Shown here one piece after another: positions 26,706 to 33,949 of a DNA stretch of 64,000 nt; position 1 is the stretch's first letter, and the number at the start of each line of letters is the position of its first letter. Source of the DNA: Actinomycetota bacterium (lineage in GTDB: Bacteria > Actinomycetota > Actinomycetes > S36-B12 > CAIYMF01); assembly GCA_026393115.1 (NCBI GenBank), contig JAPLAU010000023.1:46206-110205 (forward strand), written 5' to 3'. The position numbers were made by a program, and so were the translations under genes. The notes under the pieces were generated by a model, which was not told where the DNA came from, made no database searches, and saw only the letters and a list, made by a program, of their open reading frames with translations.

Positions 26706-26760
26706 GTCGCCTTCCGCGCCTACGTTTCTGGGCTACAGTGATGGCGAACCCGGAGGTGCC

Positions 26761-27399
26761 GTGGACACTCAACCACGTTTCGTTATCCTCGAGGACCATC
26801 CACTGGTCCGGGAAGCCCTCACCTCTCGTCTTGTCCTCCATTTTGGTGACATGACGCCTGTCTACAGCGGTGCTGATATTGACGAAGCGGTAGTGGCGAT
26901 CGAGCAGACAGGCGCTGACTGCATCATTCTCGATCTGGATCTCAACGACAATCGCTCGCCATTGCTCAACATCGCCATGTTGTCTGACACTGGCGTTCCG
27001 ATTCTGATCGTGAGCGCGCTGGGCGACAGCACAACAATCCGGTCGGCCTTCACAGCAGGCGTGACCGGATTTGTTTCCAAGAGTGCAGAGCCCGCCGAGC
27101 TTGTGAGTGCGGTCGAGTCCGCTCTGCGAGGGGAGAAGTACACGTCTGCCGAGGCGGCCGCGGCCATGCTCGCCGACACGTCGTCCCTGGTCGAACTGTC
27201 CGACCAGGAGCGACGCGCGATGGTGTTGTACGCCTCAGGCCTGAAAATGCGTTCTGTTGCCAGACACATGGGCGTGAGTGAATCAACGGCGCGCGAGTAC
27301 ATCCGTCGACTACGTGCCAAGTACGACAAGGCAGGTGCGCCATTGCCCAGTAAGACCGAGCTCTACCGCATGGCGCAGCGCGAGGGATTGATTCCCTAA
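26761..27399 (+). CDS. LuxR/NarL-type response regulator
   Basis: A 212-residue two-component regulator. The receiver domain has the acidic pair ILEDHP (about 10-14), the phospho-acceptor Asp58 in IILDLD and Lys107 in VSKSAEP. A C-terminal HTH is in ELSDQERRAMVLYASGLKMRSVARHMGVSESTAREYIRRLRAKY. GTG 26761 is chosen because GGAGGT lies just upstream; an ATG at 26704 would overlap the divergent kinase's start codon. It ends one base before the convergent GlsB gene. Confidence 0.92.
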   Translation: MDTQPRFVILEDHPLVREALTSRLVLHFGDMTPVYSGADIDEAVVAIEQTGADCIILDLDLNDNRSPLLNIAMLSDTGVPILIVSALGDSTTIRSAFTAGVTGFVSKSAEPAELVSAVESALRGEKYTSAEAAAAMLADTSSLVELSDQERRAMVLYASGLKMRSVARHMGVSESTAREYIRRLRAKYDKAGAPLPSKTELYRMAQREGLIP

Positions 27400-27687
27400 C
27401 TAGAGGGTGCTCTGTGCGTTGCGACCGCTAAAGATCTTGGCGGTCAGCGCAACAGCGACGATTCCGACGACAACCTGCAACCCGTGACGGATCCAGTCGT
27501 AGCCACCGGTCTCGTACACGCCCAGCAACTTCGACAACCAGTCACCGACGAGCATGCCGACGATACCGGCGACGATCACGGACCAGAAGGGGATGTTCTG
27601 GCGACCGGGAAGAATAAGTCGGGCAACGATGCCAACGATGGCGCCGCCGATGATGATCCACAGGATGTTGCCGATACTCCAGTCCAC
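27400..27687 (-). CDS. GlsB/YeaQ/YmgE family stress membrane protein
   Basis: A 95-residue protein with about three helices and the family motif IIIGGAIVGIVARLILPGRQNIPFW (about 10-34), then GMLVGDWLSKLLGV and a final helix. The family is linked to acid and envelope stress. GTG 27687 is chosen because AGAAGGAG lies 6 nt upstream; a longer reading from 27744 would add a His/Pro-rich leader across that site. Confidence 0.9.
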   Translation of the reverse strand: MDWSIGNILWIIIGGAIVGIVARLILPGRQNIPFWSVIVAGIVGMLVGDWLSKLLGVYETGGYDWIRHGLQVVVGIVAVALTAKIFSGRNAQSTL

Positions 27688-27814
27688 GATGATGCTCCTT
27701 CTGTGCGGGTGCGGGTGCGGGTGTGAATGTGTGCGTCCCGCCATTCAAAAGCATGCGTGGAGTTGAAGGCCGATGCTAAATCCGTACGGATGTCACCAAT
27801 GCGTAGGACAGACG

Positions 27815-28939
27815 TCAGCCCACAGCACGCGCGATCGCCTGGCACGCCAGGTACGAATCGTTGTGTGCGTCGGTGTCGTCGGCGAATGTCCACGACGACT
27901 GTTTCGCTACCACGACGCGACGGGCTCGATCGACGTACAACATTTGTCCATGGATTCCGACGCCCATGACAACATCGGGATCGACGCGCGGCTGATACCA
28001 ACATGATCGGTAGGCGCCGCCGGGCAGCCAAGGAGCAAAGTCGCCGTCGGCCCACTGCTGGGTGCTGCCATTGCGGGTGAGGTCATTGATGTAGTCGATC
28101 GGAATGATTCCGCGCCCGCCATCGGCGACAAGGAGACCGAGGCGTGCAAGGTCGCGTGGTGTTGTGCTCATGCCACCTGCGTTGCGCGGTGTTCCTTGAC
28201 GATCAACGGCGATGTCGGCATCGGCTTCCGCGCCCATCGGTGCCCACACGTTCTCTGACAATGCCGTTGCGAATGCTTGATTCGTCACCGATTCGCAGAT
28301 CCAACCCACCAAGTCAGTTGCGGGTGATTGGTAGCGGAATCGCTGACCGTGTGCGCCGTCTGCCTCGCGCGTGGCAATGAACTCGTGAAGGTTTGGCGAT
28401 TGCGGTTCTGAGGGGTACCAACCGGCGGCGTTGCGGTAGGCGCGCAAATCTTCGCCAGGGTTGTAGTCCTCGACAAATGCGAACGCCGTCGTCATGTCAA
28501 GCAGATTGCGGACGGTAGCACCGTCGAAGCCACTTCCGATGACTTCTGGAACGTAGTGCGTCACCGGCGCATCGATCTCGATCAGTCCCCGGCCCACTAA
28601 CACCCCGACGAGTAACGATGTCACCGACTTGGTGACGCTAAAGAGGAGGTGGACGTCGTCGTCACGCACGTCAGGAGCGCGCCATTCCAGCAGTGAACTA
28701 TTGCCGCGCAGCACCGTCAACGAGTCGACGTTCGTTGACTCGAGCCACGATTCGAGCACGAACGAGTGGTGGGTGCCGCGGAATTCCAGTTGAAGGAGTG
28801 AGGAGTCGTGTGCCGCAATCAACTCAACTGTCTGCTGCCCGCGGCGAATCCGTGCCGTGGGCAGCATCTCGCGAACATGCCGCAGCGACCAGTGCAGATG
28901 TTCTGCTGTGAGCCAGTTGTCGAGCGTGGGGCGAGTCAT
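27815..28939 (-). CDS. Serine hydrolase, beta-lactamase (class C/EstB)-like
   Basis: A 374-residue penicillin-binding-protein-like hydrolase. The SxxK motif is SVTK (residues 101-104) and a YQSP motif serves as the Y-x-S/N element near 190. GVGIHGQMLYVD near 330 corresponds to the HxG-like third motif. There is no signal peptide. Such proteins are esterases or peptidases more often than true beta-lactamases. ATG 28939 is chosen because the longer reading to 29119 has a proline/arginine-rich, non-protein-like leader that overlaps the next gene. Confidence 0.87.
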   Translation of the reverse strand: MTRPTLDNWLTAEHLHWSLRHVREMLPTARIRRGQQTVELIAAHDSSLLQLEFRGTHHSFVLESWLESTNVDSLTVLRGNSSLLEWRAPDVRDDDVHLLFSVTKSVTSLLVGVLVGRGLIEIDAPVTHYVPEVIGSGFDGATVRNLLDMTTAFAFVEDYNPGEDLRAYRNAAGWYPSEPQSPNLHEFIATREADGAHGQRFRYQSPATDLVGWICESVTNQAFATALSENVWAPMGAEADADIAVDRQGTPRNAGGMSTTPRDLARLGLLVADGGRGIIPIDYINDLTRNGSTQQWADGDFAPWLPGGAYRSCWYQPRVDPDVVMGVGIHGQMLYVDRARRVVVAKQSSWTFADDTDAHNDSYLACQAIARAVG

Positions 28940-28958
28940 GCCGCTTCGGCCGACGCCG

Positions 28959-29456
28959 TCACTTTCCGTCGCGCTTAGCCTGCGAGCGTGCGTTGGCCGA
29001 ACGGGTGGCTGCGGCTTTGCCGGAAGGACCGGTGCTCTTGGCGCGCGAAGTGCTGGCGCCCTTCGCCTTGCCGCCGGTTGCTGAGCCAACCTTCGACGGA
29101 CCCCCGCTCTTCGCGGCACGAGCAGCCGCGATGCGTTCGTTGCGCAGGTCGGCTGCTTCTTCGCGGTCGCGCTTGGCCAACTGCTGGGTCACGCGCGAGA
29201 GTGCGGCGCTGAACAATTCGGCCTTCTGGGCTGTCGAGGCGTTGGCGGTGGCGGTGCGCGCACGCGAGTGCGTCTTGGCCACGGTTGCGCTGCCCTGACG
29301 GCGGTACAAGTCGCGGTACTTGTCGGAGTGCTTGCGCACGAGATTCTCGAGCTTGGCAAGTTCGGTGTGCCCCAGCGGAGCGAGCGCCGCCGCCGTGGTT
29401 TGGGTGAGGAGTTCGTTCTCGGCCTTGGTGAATAGTGCATCGTGGGTTGAAGTCAT
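28959..29456 (-). CDS. Basic Ala/Lys-rich conserved protein
   Basis: A 165-residue actinobacterial protein. The first 100 residues form a helical domain (ENLVRKHSDKYRDLYRRQGSATVAKTHSRARTATANASTAQKAELF...). The last 55 residues are low-complexity and rich in Lys, Ala, Ser and Gly (SGGPSKVGSATGGKAKGASTSRAKS), like the tails of histone-like proteins. DNA or RNA binding is plausible but not shown. The gene lies between two hydrolase genes, behind its own leaderless-type promoter. Confidence 0.75.
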   Translation of the reverse strand: MTSTHDALFTKAENELLTQTTAAALAPLGHTELAKLENLVRKHSDKYRDLYRRQGSATVAKTHSRARTATANASTAQKAELFSAALSRVTQQLAKRDREEAADLRNERIAAARAAKSGGPSKVGSATGGKAKGASTSRAKSTGPSGKAAATRSANARSQAKRDGK

Positions 29457-29462
29457 GGGACA

Positions 29463-29468
29463 ACGCTA
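29463..29468 (-). promoter_or_regulatory. -10 hexamer, leaderless promoter of the basic protein gene
   Basis: On the minus strand TAGCGT ends 6 nt before ATG 29456. Confidence 0.5.
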
Positions 29469-29514
29469 GTGGAACGCCACTCGTGCGCGCGTGCTCGGCC
29501 GGTCAGTGTTCGTC

Positions 29515-30471
29515 CTAGGCCAGGGCGCGTTGCAAAGCGGCAATGCGGGTTGCCCAGATGCGCTGCGAGAGTGCGGCAGTAGGGGCTAACACTTCGGAGG
29601 CGTGGTAGGCGCCGGGATAGACGTGAAACTCGGTGGGAACTCCGGCTTGAATCAATCGCTGAACAAAGGTGATGTCTTCGTCGCGGAAGACGTCGAGCGT
29701 TCCGACGTCAACGAATGCTGGCGGTAGACCCGACAAGTCGGTGGCCCGCGCTGGCGCGGCGTACTGGTCGGCAGGCTGACCGCCAAGGAACCACGACCAC
29801 GCTTCGAGGTTGGCCGAGCGGTCCCAGAATCCGATATCGGTGATTTCCTGACTCGACGGTGTGGTGTTCGTATCGTCGATCATTGGGTAAGGGGCCATCA
29901 TGAGGCACAGCGCTGGCCCACCCTTGTCACGCGCCGTCATAGCCGTGGCGATGCACAAGTTGCCGCCCGCACTTCCGCCAAAGATGGCGAGTTTGGTGGC
30001 GTCGATGCCGAGTTCGTCAGCATGCGCCGCAGTCCAGAGCAGCGCGGCGTAGCAATCGTTGACCTGCGCAGGATGCGGGTTCTCGGGCGCCTTGCGATAG
30101 TCGGTCGACACCACGACGATGCCGAGCGTTTCGGCCAACATGATGGCGGTCTGATCCTCGCCGTCAATGTTGCCGAGAACCATGCCGCCGCCGTGAATGA
30201 CGAACAGGCCTGAGAGATTTCCGCTGGCAGCGGTCGGTCGGTAGACGCGTACCGGCACATCAGGTGAGCCTTCGGGGCCCGGAGCGACATGGTCGGTCTT
30301 CGTGACATTGGGGTTGGGCGGAATGTCAGCTGCCATTGCCGCGACTATTCCGGTGACAGTCTGGCGGCGAATGGCGATGTCGCTGATGGCGTTAAAACCG
30401 CCCGGAATCGCCTGCAAGAGTGCGTCAAGGGGCTCGCGGGATTCGGGATCGATGCGGTCGCGTAGTGACAT
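29515..30471 (-). CDS. HSL-family alpha/beta hydrolase (esterase)
   Basis: A 318-residue hormone-sensitive-lipase-type esterase. The oxyanion motif HGGGMVLG (about 93-100), the nucleophile elbow IFGGSAGGNLCIA (Ser near 165), and acid and His candidates (DVGTLDVFRDED near 265; VYPGAYHASEV near 293) are all present. AAGGG lies before the ATG. It probably acts on short-chain esters. It is monocistronic, and a 30-nt tRNA-like fragment lies just upstream of its start. Confidence 0.9.
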   Translation of the reverse strand: MSLRDRIDPESREPLDALLQAIPGGFNAISDIAIRRQTVTGIVAAMAADIPPNPNVTKTDHVAPGPEGSPDVPVRVYRPTAASGNLSGLFVIHGGGMVLGNIDGEDQTAIMLAETLGIVVVSTDYRKAPENPHPAQVNDCYAALLWTAAHADELGIDATKLAIFGGSAGGNLCIATAMTARDKGGPALCLMMAPYPMIDDTNTTPSSQEITDIGFWDRSANLEAWSWFLGGQPADQYAAPARATDLSGLPPAFVDVGTLDVFRDEDITFVQRLIQAGVPTEFHVYPGAYHASEVLAPTAALSQRIWATRIAALQRALA

Positions 30472-30501
30472 GGCCTGCCCTTCTGTTCAGAGGTAGTGAC
30501 G

Positions 30502-30534
30502 TGCGCCCGGAGGGACCCGAACCCCACCGACCGG
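30502..30534 (-). other. tRNA-Arg 3'-end-like fragment
   Basis: This segment reads TGCGCCCGGAGGGAC on the plus strand, then CGAACCCC, and matches the acceptor and T-arm part of the tRNA-Arg gene at 33815-33887 over about 33 bp, with a 2-nt deletion and two substitutions. The T-stem would be imperfect and no intact 5' half is found, so it is not a functional tRNA. It is a remnant of an insertion event or a decayed tRNA gene. Confidence 0.5.
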
Positions 30535-30587
30535 ATTGCCGCATCGTATCTGTCGATGTCGGCGCAAAGGCAGGTTTTGAGGTGATT

Positions 30588-31298
30588 TCAGGCAGGTAAC
30601 GCCGCGATGATGCGGTCAACCGCTTGCTCGGTGCTCTCCTCGTCGGTGCGCACGGTCATGTCATAGACCAGTGGATGGGCGTGGCACAGTTCGTCGCTCC
30701 TTCGCGCAAGTCCGAGCGGCCGTTCTTCGACTTTACCGTCGCCGCGGTGGAACTCTCGGCGCTCAAGTTCGGCGAGGGAGCAGAAAACCCCCACGCTGAA
30801 CATGCGGGCGCCGCTTTCCTGAATAACTTCCATGACGTCGTCGTACCATTCCGCATCCTGAAGGAAGTGGTCGATGATCAAGGGTGTGCCAAGTTGCAGA
30901 TGCGCGCCCCAACTGCGGTGCACGCCCTTCAGCAGACGTTGGCCGTGCGGGTTCAACGCCAGACGCACGCGGGGGCTGCCACCGTGCTTGCCCTCGGCGT
31001 GACTTTCGTCGACGTATTCCCAGGCTGCGCGACCATCGAAAGGCACGCGGGATATCAGGCTGCTCAGGTCTTCACCCTGCAGTTTCACGAAGTTGATGGG
31101 ATACAACTTGTGGGGGATGAGGCCCACAATGTCGTCGAAGGCCACGCTTGCGAAAGCGGCGTGGGGATCGCCGTCGGCCAGATCTGTCAGTCGATCGAGC
31201 AAGCCACGGCATAGCCTCGACTTACCCGACGAACTGGGGCCATTGAACAAAATGACAAGCGGGGGCTCGCTGCGGCCTTCGCTGGAAGCAGTGGTCAT
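30588..31298 (-). CDS. Chloramphenicol phosphotransferase-like kinase
   Basis: A 236-residue P-loop kinase with GPSSSGKS at residues 20-27, followed by the family's acidic FASVAFDDIVGLIP stretch. It resembles the CPT family (PF07931), whose founding member inactivates chloramphenicol by O-phosphorylation. The central IIDHFLQDAEWYDDVM and AELERREFHRGD parts fit the family's lid. Many relatives are not resistance enzymes, so the substrate is open. AAGGG lies before the ATG. Confidence 0.75.
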   Translation of the reverse strand: MTTASSEGRSEPPLVILFNGPSSSGKSRLCRGLLDRLTDLADGDPHAAFASVAFDDIVGLIPHKLYPINFVKLQGEDLSSLISRVPFDGRAAWEYVDESHAEGKHGGSPRVRLALNPHGQRLLKGVHRSWGAHLQLGTPLIIDHFLQDAEWYDDVMEVIQESGARMFSVGVFCSLAELERREFHRGDGKVEERPLGLARRSDELCHAHPLVYDMTVRTDEESTEQAVDRIIAALPA

Positions 31299-31338
31299 TG
31301 CCCTTCACCCTTTTCCGATGGCGGCTCAGCCCTGTGGC

Positions 31339-31869
31339 TCAGGCTGCGGCACACAGTACCTCGCTGAACATCGTGTCTTCGCCTGTCGAGGTAGTCCTGC
31401 CCCACGTGATGACGAACGTCTGCGCACTCGTGTTGGGTGTATCGAAGGCGAAGGCGATACCTCCACCACTAGCCCAGTGGGCCGCCTGCGACTGCACAGT
31501 CGAGGTCAACTCCGCGCTGTAAGTGAAGGCGGGCTTTGTACCGGTTCGCTGGTAGGCCCTGTACACGGTGCTGCCAGGGCTGCCGGCAGGTATGTTCCAG
31601 ATCAGCCACACGTCCGGATTGCTGGTGTCACCGGAGTACTCGGCGTTGTAATCTCTGCTGCAGTGCAGGCCCGTGTTGACGTTCACCGCCGCCGACGACA
31701 ATGCACCTGACCGTGTACCGGCGGTTCTGACTCCGACGAGCACTGCGCCGGCGACGAGTACGAGAGCCAGGGCGCCGACGACAATCATTCGACGAGTGCG
31801 TTTGGCCGATCGGGTGGACGTGACGGGAGTCTCGGGTCCCATGCCTGTCTCGGGCGGTGTGGCGGTCAT
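31339..31869 (-). CDS. Membrane-anchored extracytoplasmic protein
   Basis: A 176-residue protein with a cytoplasmic basic segment (RSAKRTRR), one helix (MIVVGALALVLVAGAVLVGV, about 28-47) and an extracellular domain with two cysteines (LHCSRDYN and the terminal VLCAAA) that could form a disulfide. The outer part is rich in Thr/Ser and short beta-strands. GAGAGA precedes the ATG. The family is not recognised and no operon partner is evident. Confidence 0.6.
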   Translation of the reverse strand: MTATPPETGMGPETPVTSTRSAKRTRRMIVVGALALVLVAGAVLVGVRTAGTRSGALSSAAVNVNTGLHCSRDYNAEYSGDTSNPDVWLIWNIPAGSPGSTVYRAYQRTGTKPAFTYSAELTSTVQSQAAHWASGGGIAFAFDTPNTSAQTFVITWGRTTSTGEDTMFSEVLCAAA

Positions 31870-31969
31870 CGGGTCTCTCTCGGTCGGCGTTGAGTGCTAA
31901 TGAGGTGAACGTATCGGGCGCTGTGGGAGGCGTCAGACGAGATGTACCTCCTGGTGACTCCCGACCGCA

Positions 31970-31995
31970 GATTCCCCTCGCGAAAAGTGCGCCCG
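31970..31995. repeat. 26-bp direct repeat matching the tRNA-Arg 3' end (copy 1)
   Basis: The segment GATTCCCCTCG[C]GAAAAGTGCGCCCG matches 33797-33822 with a single difference (C instead of T at 31981). It includes the last 8 nt of the tRNA-Arg acceptor arm plus 18 nt that lie beyond the tRNA 3' end. Downstream the match continues weakly (ACTCG). It looks like the far copy of an attachment-site repeat. Confidence 0.6.
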
Positions 31996-32032
31996 CACTC
32001 GCCCAGCGCGAACGCCTCATTCTGCAAACGCG

Positions 32033-32857
32033 TCAGCCGACGGTGCCGCTGGGATAGAGAGACAGGAACTTCCAGTCGTGCTCGGGAATGATGATGTCTG
32101 CTTCTCGCCTGATTCGGTCGTAGCCGGCCATCAGTTCCTGGATATTCCACCAAGATCCGGTCGGCCAGTTGAGTTCGAGGTTCCTGTAGTTGTACATGAT
32201 GTCGCTGGTGAGACACACCGTGCCCTCGCCGGTCTCGACCATCACCACCTGGCACCCGGGGGTGTGTCCACCGATCTTCACCAGCTTAACGCGATCGTCG
32301 AGTTCGTAGTCGCCGTCGATGATGGTCAGCCGGTCTTGGACGTCCTTAATCTTGTAGGCGTACTCGGGGTAGTAGTACATGCAGAAGCTCGGCGGCGTCA
32401 GACCCTGTGGGAGCTCATCCTTCTGCACGACGAACTTCGCGTTCGGGAACATCTCGTTGTTGCCTACGTGATCGAAGTGCAAGTGCGTGAGGACGACAAC
32501 CTCGATGTCCTCAGGCTTGAGGCCATGACGGGCAAGCCCCACTTTCAGGTCTTCCTCTTCGGTCTTCGTGGTCAGCACGTTGACGCCGTATCGCTTTTGC
32601 ATCGCCGATACCTCATCGGCGTCACCCAGTCCCGTGTCGATGATGGTCACCTTGTCCGTGCCCTCGAGCAGCCACACCGGTACCGGAATCATCACCCCGT
32701 CTTGAATCTCCCCTGTCTCACGGACGATATCCGTACGCCACCCGTACGGGAGGCGCTCTTCGTAGGGCAGGTCAGGGCTCGCCGCACTGTTGAGTAGCGA
32801 GGTCGGGAGGGAGTTCTGCAGCTGGCCGGTGTTGATGTGGTGAATCTTCAGTCCCAT
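32033..32857 (-). CDS. Metallo-beta-lactamase fold hydrolase (lactonase-like)
   Basis: A 274-residue zinc hydrolase. The metal motif HLHFDH is at residues 125-130, then HTPGCQ near 197 and the Asp/His of the second site (TSDIMYNY near 216; PEHDW near 262). The overall layout resembles N-acyl-homoserine lactonases and related hydrolases. ATG 32857 is chosen because GGAGG precedes it. It lies downstream of the small gene at 32896-33207, in the same direction, and the pair forms an operon. Confidence 0.85.
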   Translation of the reverse strand: MGLKIHHINTGQLQNSLPTSLLNSAASPDLPYEERLPYGWRTDIVRETGEIQDGVMIPVPVWLLEGTDKVTIIDTGLGDADEVSAMQKRYGVNVLTTKTEEEDLKVGLARHGLKPEDIEVVVLTHLHFDHVGNNEMFPNAKFVVQKDELPQGLTPPSFCMYYYPEYAYKIKDVQDRLTIIDGDYELDDRVKLVKIGGHTPGCQVVMVETGEGTVCLTSDIMYNYRNLELNWPTGSWWNIQELMAGYDRIRREADIIIPEHDWKFLSLYPSGTVG

Positions 32858-32895
32858 GAAAGCCTCCGGGGGCCGGGTTACGGAAGTGGAAGGAG

Positions 32896-33207
32896 TTAGA
32901 TCTTGTCGCAGTGGACAATGAGGAGAGAAGACTCGTCGCCGTACTTGGGCCAGTCGATCGAGACCTGCTCGAACTCGGGTGAGGTGAGAGTGTCCTGCCA
33001 CGCCTGCCAGCTCTCAACCTCGATGTCCTCAACCACGTCGTAGAAGTCTTGGCCGCGCTTCTCGCCTCGAACGAGGAACACCTCGAATGACAGGCAGGCC
33101 TTCATGCGTTGGCAGGTGGGCTGATCAACTCGACGCGACCAGGCCATGAACTCATCGATGTCTACTCCCTCATTGAGGCGGTAGAAACTGAACACTCGTG
33201 TAGACAT
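32896..33207 (-). CDS. Small dimeric alpha/beta-barrel-like protein (REDY/HapK-type)
   Basis: A 103-residue protein, MSTRVFSFYRLNEGVDIDEFMAWSRRVDQPTCQRMKACLSFEVFLV, with a beta-alpha-beta pattern. It resembles ferredoxin-like folds of the EthD or REDY-like HapK group. Such small proteins are often adjacent to a lactonase-type hydrolase, as here. GGAGAGG precedes the ATG at 33207. A function in breakdown of an aromatic or acyl-lactone compound is inference only. Confidence 0.55.
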   Translation of the reverse strand: MSTRVFSFYRLNEGVDIDEFMAWSRRVDQPTCQRMKACLSFEVFLVRGEKRGQDFYDVVEDIEVESWQAWQDTLTSPEFEQVSIDWPKYGDESSLLIVHCDKI

Positions 33208-33390
33208 CGTGTCCTCTCCGTTCATCGACGAGATGCGGACTCTCGCTCAAGGTAGCGCAAGGTGTTCGCAATCGGCGGGTAAGCGGCGACATCAGCACCC
33301 GGCTGGTCGATCAGTCCGCGATCAGGCGCGAAAAACTTGGCCAAGGCGGCAAACGAACGCGATGTTGTGTGGTTTCCTCATCCGCGTGAG

Positions 33391-33585
33391 TTAACTCGCC
33401 GCGGGCGTACTCATGGTGTCGACGCGGTCTGGCATCACAGGCGTGCCACTCGATCGCACGCGGCTGCGTGGTCGGGTGAGACGCGCCACTGCCCAACCAA
33501 TGATGAGGGTGCTCACCGCGATAGTTGCATCCGCAGCAACCAATGACACGGTGCCTAATAGGTCTTGCAATGGCGGGAGATACAC
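33391..33585 (-). pseudogene. Remnant of a cation-transporting P-type ATPase C-terminus
   Basis: The minus strand encodes DVYLPPLQDLLGTVSLVAADATIAVSTLIIGWAVARLTRPR and a short tail to TAA 33391. The pattern (Y-x-P-x-L-x-x-L-x-G-T, hydrophobic helix, R at the end) is the terminal membrane region of P-type cation ATPases. An in-frame stop lies about 10 codons upstream of the visible start (in the 33615 region), and the rest of the ATPase is absent. The gap 33208-33390 and 33586-33814 shows no other gene. It is therefore read as a truncated gene end, left by deletion or insertion. Confidence 0.5.
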
Positions 33586-33796
33586 ATCAGGAGCCGATCG
33601 CTTGCCTGCGGCTCACACCCTCCGATTGTCTCGTGTTGAACGGCTCGCTGGAGGGAGCGTTCATCCGATTGCCCGCTGGCGTATGTCGTCGAGTAGTGGT
33701 GTGGACGACGTCCGGTTTCGAGGAGAACGAATGGCGGCGCCCCGTCATCGCGGACGCCGCACGACTGCCACGTGAGTGTATGGGGGAACACGTGCT

Positions 33797-33822
33797 GATT
33801 CCCCTCGTGAAAAGTGCGCCCG
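33797..33822. repeat. 26-bp direct repeat at the tRNA-Arg 3' end (copy 2)
   Basis: This copy spans the last 8 nt of the tRNA-Arg acceptor arm (33815-33822) and the 18 nt after the tRNA 3' end. It matches 31970-31995 with one difference in the same orientation, 1.83 kb away. It is the tRNA-proximal end of a possible attL/attR pair. No integrase gene is visible between the copies. Confidence 0.6.
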
Positions 33823-33887
33823 GAGGGACTCGAACCCCCAACCGACTGGGTAGAAACCAGTAGCTCTATCCGTTGAGCTACGGGCGC
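33815..33887 (-). tRNA. tRNA-Arg (anticodon UCU)
   Basis: The minus strand folds into a complete cloverleaf of 73 nt: acceptor GCGCCCG with CGGGCGC, D stem GCTC with GAGC, anticodon stem ACTGG with CCAGT, loop TTTCTAC (anticodon TCT), and T stem GGGGG with CCCTC around TTCGAGT. The discriminator is A, and CCA is not encoded, as is usual in actinobacteria. It is read toward the repeat at 33797. Confidence 0.96.
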
Positions 33888-33949
33888 ATGGCACCGGCGA
33901 GACGGTACGCACCGATTCTGTCAGAGCCTCGAGGTTCACCTGCTGAGAA

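Noticed and set aside
26692..26760. Start of the response regulator at ATG 26704, overlapping the kinase start codon
   Set aside because: A GGAGGT site directly precedes GTG 26761, where the receiver domain begins, and upstream residues are not conserved-looking.
27688..27744. His/Pro-rich N-terminal extension of the GlsB-type protein (HSHPHPHPH)
   Set aside because: The strong ribosome site lies inside it, directly before GTG 27687, and the His-Pro run comes from a GTGCGG triplicate in the leader.
28940..29119. Arg/Pro-rich 60-residue extension of the serine hydrolase
   Set aside because: It overlaps the next gene antisense-free but in a non-protein-like composition; homologues begin near Met 28939.
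31889..31905. GAGTGCTAA half of a CIRCE (HrcA) operator upstream of the membrane-anchored protein
   Set aside because: The partner half TTAGCACTC is missing at the nine-base spacing, and the gene is not a chaperone.
33525..33863. Plus-strand open frame of 112 codons ending in GGTRTPNRLGRN
   Set aside because: Its 3' end is antisense to the tRNA-Arg gene; the APGGTRTPN-type tail is a known false-gene signature over tRNAs.
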